Part shown: in pieces, positions 15,427-16,982 of the stretch
Numbering within the stretch: position 1 is the first letter of the stretch
How the letters are laid out: each line of letters starts with the position of its first letter
Assembly: GCA_964475985.1 (NCBI GenBank)
Contig: CAYYYP010000058.1
Span: 1-16,982 of the forward strand
Direction: 5' to 3'
Length of the DNA stretch: 16,982 nt
Source: CAYYYP01 sp964475985
GTDB taxonomy: Bacteria > Bdellovibrionota > UBA1018 > CAYHWW01
Made by a program: the position numbers and the translations under genes
Notes under the pieces: generated by a model
Told to the model about the DNA's origin: nothing
Database searches by the model: none
What the model saw: only the letters and a program-made list of their open reading frames with translations

Positions 15427-16872
15427 TTAGTTATCACCAAGTTTTGATTTTTCGGATTTTGGCAGCGCGTCCTGGGTGGCGGGGCTTGTGGTCGCGGGAC
15501 TGAGCGCCTGTTGTGTTTTGATCTTGATGCTGTTTTTGAGCTGGCCGTTGCTCATGATTTTGAATTCCACGCGCCTATTTGCCGCGAGGATCGCATCTCG
15601 TGAAAGTCCGCTGGCGGCCGTGAGTTTAGGCCTAGATTCTCCGAAACCGATAATATGCAAATGAGCGGGCTTGATACCGCGGCTCACGAGATATTCTTTT
15701 ACGGCAGCGGCTCTGCGCTGGGACAGTTTCAAGTTGTAACGATCAGAGCCGATTTCGTTGGTATGACCTTCAACCATGATGAAATCAAATGCGTTGTCAT
15801 GGGACTTGATTACCGAAGCTACTTCATCAAGCAGGGTCTGACCAGAGCGGGTGAGAACCGCTTGGTTATGCTCGAATTTTACTTCTTCATTCAAAGTGAT
15901 TTCTTTTTCCGTCCAAATTACGCGTGCCTTTGGCTCAGGGGCAACGGAAGCAACTACGGGTGCTGGTTTAGGTAATTCCTTGGCGACAAATTCAGTTTTA
16001 GTCTGGGGCATGAGGGTAATCCCTGCGATGATTCGGAAATCGGCGCTGGAATATCGGTCAAACGCACCAACCGCACCACCGAAACTCAAAATGAAATCCG
16101 AAGGCAGGCGATACCTTGCGCCGGCATACAACATCATGGGGTTTTGATAACGGTTGGAAGGGACGCTAATTTCTCCGCCGGCCTCAGTATTTACGGCCCA
16201 CTTACTGGAAACTGGAATGAGCAGACTTAAGGAAAGGGGAATTCCGGTTCTTTTATTAAGGTCGCGAAATTCGGCGTTAGGATTGTGTCGCAAGCCCGCA
16301 TTCGCGGTTGCCGTAAGCGGTCCGAAATCGTGCTCGGCAATGAAATGCACTCCAGCGCCCAACGAAGAATCGGAAAGATACAAATTTTTATTTCCGGTAG
16401 GGGCGTACAATTCAGGCATGATGGCAAAAACAATGGGGTCCCTAGTGCTGTTAAGCCTGAACTTCGTGAATACTCTCGTATCACCTAATCCAAATTGAGA
16501 TGTTGCGTCCGGAAGTTTCACCATGCTGAGCGAGATCGCCGCGCCGGCTTGCATCCAGTCATAAAAATTATAACCAAACGTTAAGTTTAAACTGTGAATG
16601 CTATCGACTAGCAACGCGGTACGTTTGGTGCGCCTTGAATCAAGCTCCACCAAGGGATCGTTGACCATATCGTAATAAGCGCTGAAGAAAGGTCGTCCCT
16701 GGCCCGTGGATCCCCAGTTTGAGGAAGAAAGGGCATCCTCGCTGAGAATGTAGGCCGGATTGGCGGAAGCGGAAAACTCGTGAACATTCACGGATTTTGC
16801 TTGGGCTAGGTTAGTGATGACGCTGCTTAGGGTGAGGCAGGTTAGTAATAAATTGTTTTTATTTATGTTCAT
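15427..16872 (-). CDS. OmpA-family outer-membrane protein with Asn at the peptidoglycan-binding Asp
   Basis: 481 residues from the ATG at 16872, which has AGGAG nine bases upstream. Signal peptide 1-25 (cleavage near AQA-KS). Residues 60-290 show repeated amphipathic strands (LNLTFGYNFYDWMQAGAAISL, ALYAGARYRL-like) consistent with a barrel of about 10-12 strands. A Pro/Ala/Val linker (about 300-316) leads to the OmpA-like domain at about 325-440, with GHTNEIGS, LSQRRA and ANRRVEF. Arg387 is retained but the residue 15 before it is Asn372, where most family members have Asp that holds diaminopimelate. A polar Lys/Ser/Thr/Pro tail follows. The upstream gene's stop is 23 bases away, so the pair is probably one operon; a hairpin follows. 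The function is probably surface structure; peptidoglycan binding may be weakened. Confidence 0.88.
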   Translation of the reverse strand: MNINKNNLLLTCLTLSSVITNLAQAKSVNVHEFSASANPAYILSEDALSSSNWGSTGQGRPFFSAYYDMVNDPLVELDSRRTKRTALLVDSIHSLNLTFGYNFYDWMQAGAAISLSMVKLPDATSQFGLGDTRVFTKFRLNSTRDPIVFAIMPELYAPTGNKNLYLSDSSLGAGVHFIAEHDFGPLTATANAGLRHNPNAEFRDLNKRTGIPLSLSLLIPVSSKWAVNTEAGGEISVPSNRYQNPMMLYAGARYRLPSDFILSFGGAVGAFDRYSSADFRIIAGITLMPQTKTEFVAKELPKPAPVVASVAPEPKARVIWTEKEITLNEEVKFEHNQAVLTRSGQTLLDEVASVIKSHDNAFDFIMVEGHTNEIGSDRYNLKLSQRRAAAVKEYLVSRGIKPAHLHIIGFGESRPKLTAASGLSRDAILAANRRVEFKIMSNGQLKNSIKIKTQQALSPATTSPATQDALPKSEKSKLGDN

Positions 16873-16895
16873 AAAGGGAGTCTCCTAGTAACGAC

Positions 16896-16982
16896 TTAGA
16901 AACCAGCCGCACTAGGCTGGGGGGTAGGGGATGGAGCTGGTGCAGGAGCGACAGGGGTGAGGGTTTGTGTGCCGGTGTTGGT
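16896..16982 (-). CDS. 3' end of a gene whose product has a Thr-x and Pro/Ala-rich tail
   Basis: Only the last 28 codons lie in the window. Reading back from TAA at 16896-16898 gives a peptide starting TNTGTQTLTP and ending PSPTPQPSAAGF. Thr occupies alternate positions (1, 3, 5, 7, 9), then Pro/Ala alternation follows. This is the same composition as the tail of the lipoprotein at 3190-4497, which also changes from Thr-x to a Pro/Ala-rich end. The frame is supported by the 23-base spacing to the OmpA-family gene, whose AGGAG lies just after this stop. The protein's body and function are outside the window. Confidence 0.6.
   Translation of the reverse strand, partial: TNTGTQTLTPVAPAPAPSPTPQPSAAGF

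Noticed and set aside
16837..16872. Lipobox in the second OmpA-family protein (LLTC near residue 12)
   Set aside because: The n-region and hydrophobic core before that Cys are too short; the hydrophobic segment continues to a signal peptidase I-type AQA-KS site.

Overview
The window reads as chromosomal DNA of a Gram-negative bacterium with an elaborate outer membrane. It encodes two OmpA-type barrel/peptidoglycan-binding proteins, an outer-membrane-type lipoprotein, a DUF4105 protein ending like an outer-membrane barrel, a FecR-domain periplasmic protein, and the inner-membrane acyl-CoA dehydrogenase FadE. Base composition looks even (roughly half GC by eye). The mix of a leukotriene-A4-hydrolase-like M1 peptidase, DUF3015, DUF4105, FadE and many orphan exported proteins would suit a Bdellovibrionota (Bdellovibrio/Oligoflexia-like) or other former deltaproteobacterial lineage; this assignment is inference. 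I see no tRNA, rRNA, CRISPR array, insertion sequence or phage gene.

Layout. 1-1906 (+): the 3' part of an M1 metallopeptidase followed by a short-chain dehydrogenase. 1902-1932: a hairpin between convergent genes. 1952-4497 (-): a lipoprotein with a (Thr-x)52 stalk, a rho-independent terminator, then an OmpA-family protein. 4595-5279 (-): a DUF3015 protein with its own terminator. 5350-9767 (-): an envelope cluster of FecR-domain protein, unknown exported protein and DUF4105 protein, preceded by a strong stem-loop. 9828-12311 (-): fadE. 12442-13254 (-): a CBS-pair protein whose 3' end may be frameshifted. 13314-15287 (-): an unknown protein with an acidic tail, abutting rmuC as TAAATG. 15360-15400: a hairpin. 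15427-16982 (-): a second OmpA-family protein, preceded by the 3' end of a gene whose product ends in a Thr-x/Pro-Ala tail.

How the genes fit together. All genes after 1952 lie on the minus strand, mostly in short transcription units with recognisable hairpin ends. The most striking pattern is that each OmpA-family gene has, immediately upstream, a gene whose product carries alternating-threonine sequence, and each unit ends at a hairpin containing CCGTAG. This looks like a duplicated surface module: a Thr-x stalk protein plus a peptidoglycan-anchored barrel. The second OmpA copy has Asn at the Asp position that normally binds diaminopimelate. The FecR/unknown/DUF4105 cluster is the second candidate for an undescribed envelope system. 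The remainder (fadE, SDR, CBS protein, rmuC) is metabolic or genome maintenance.
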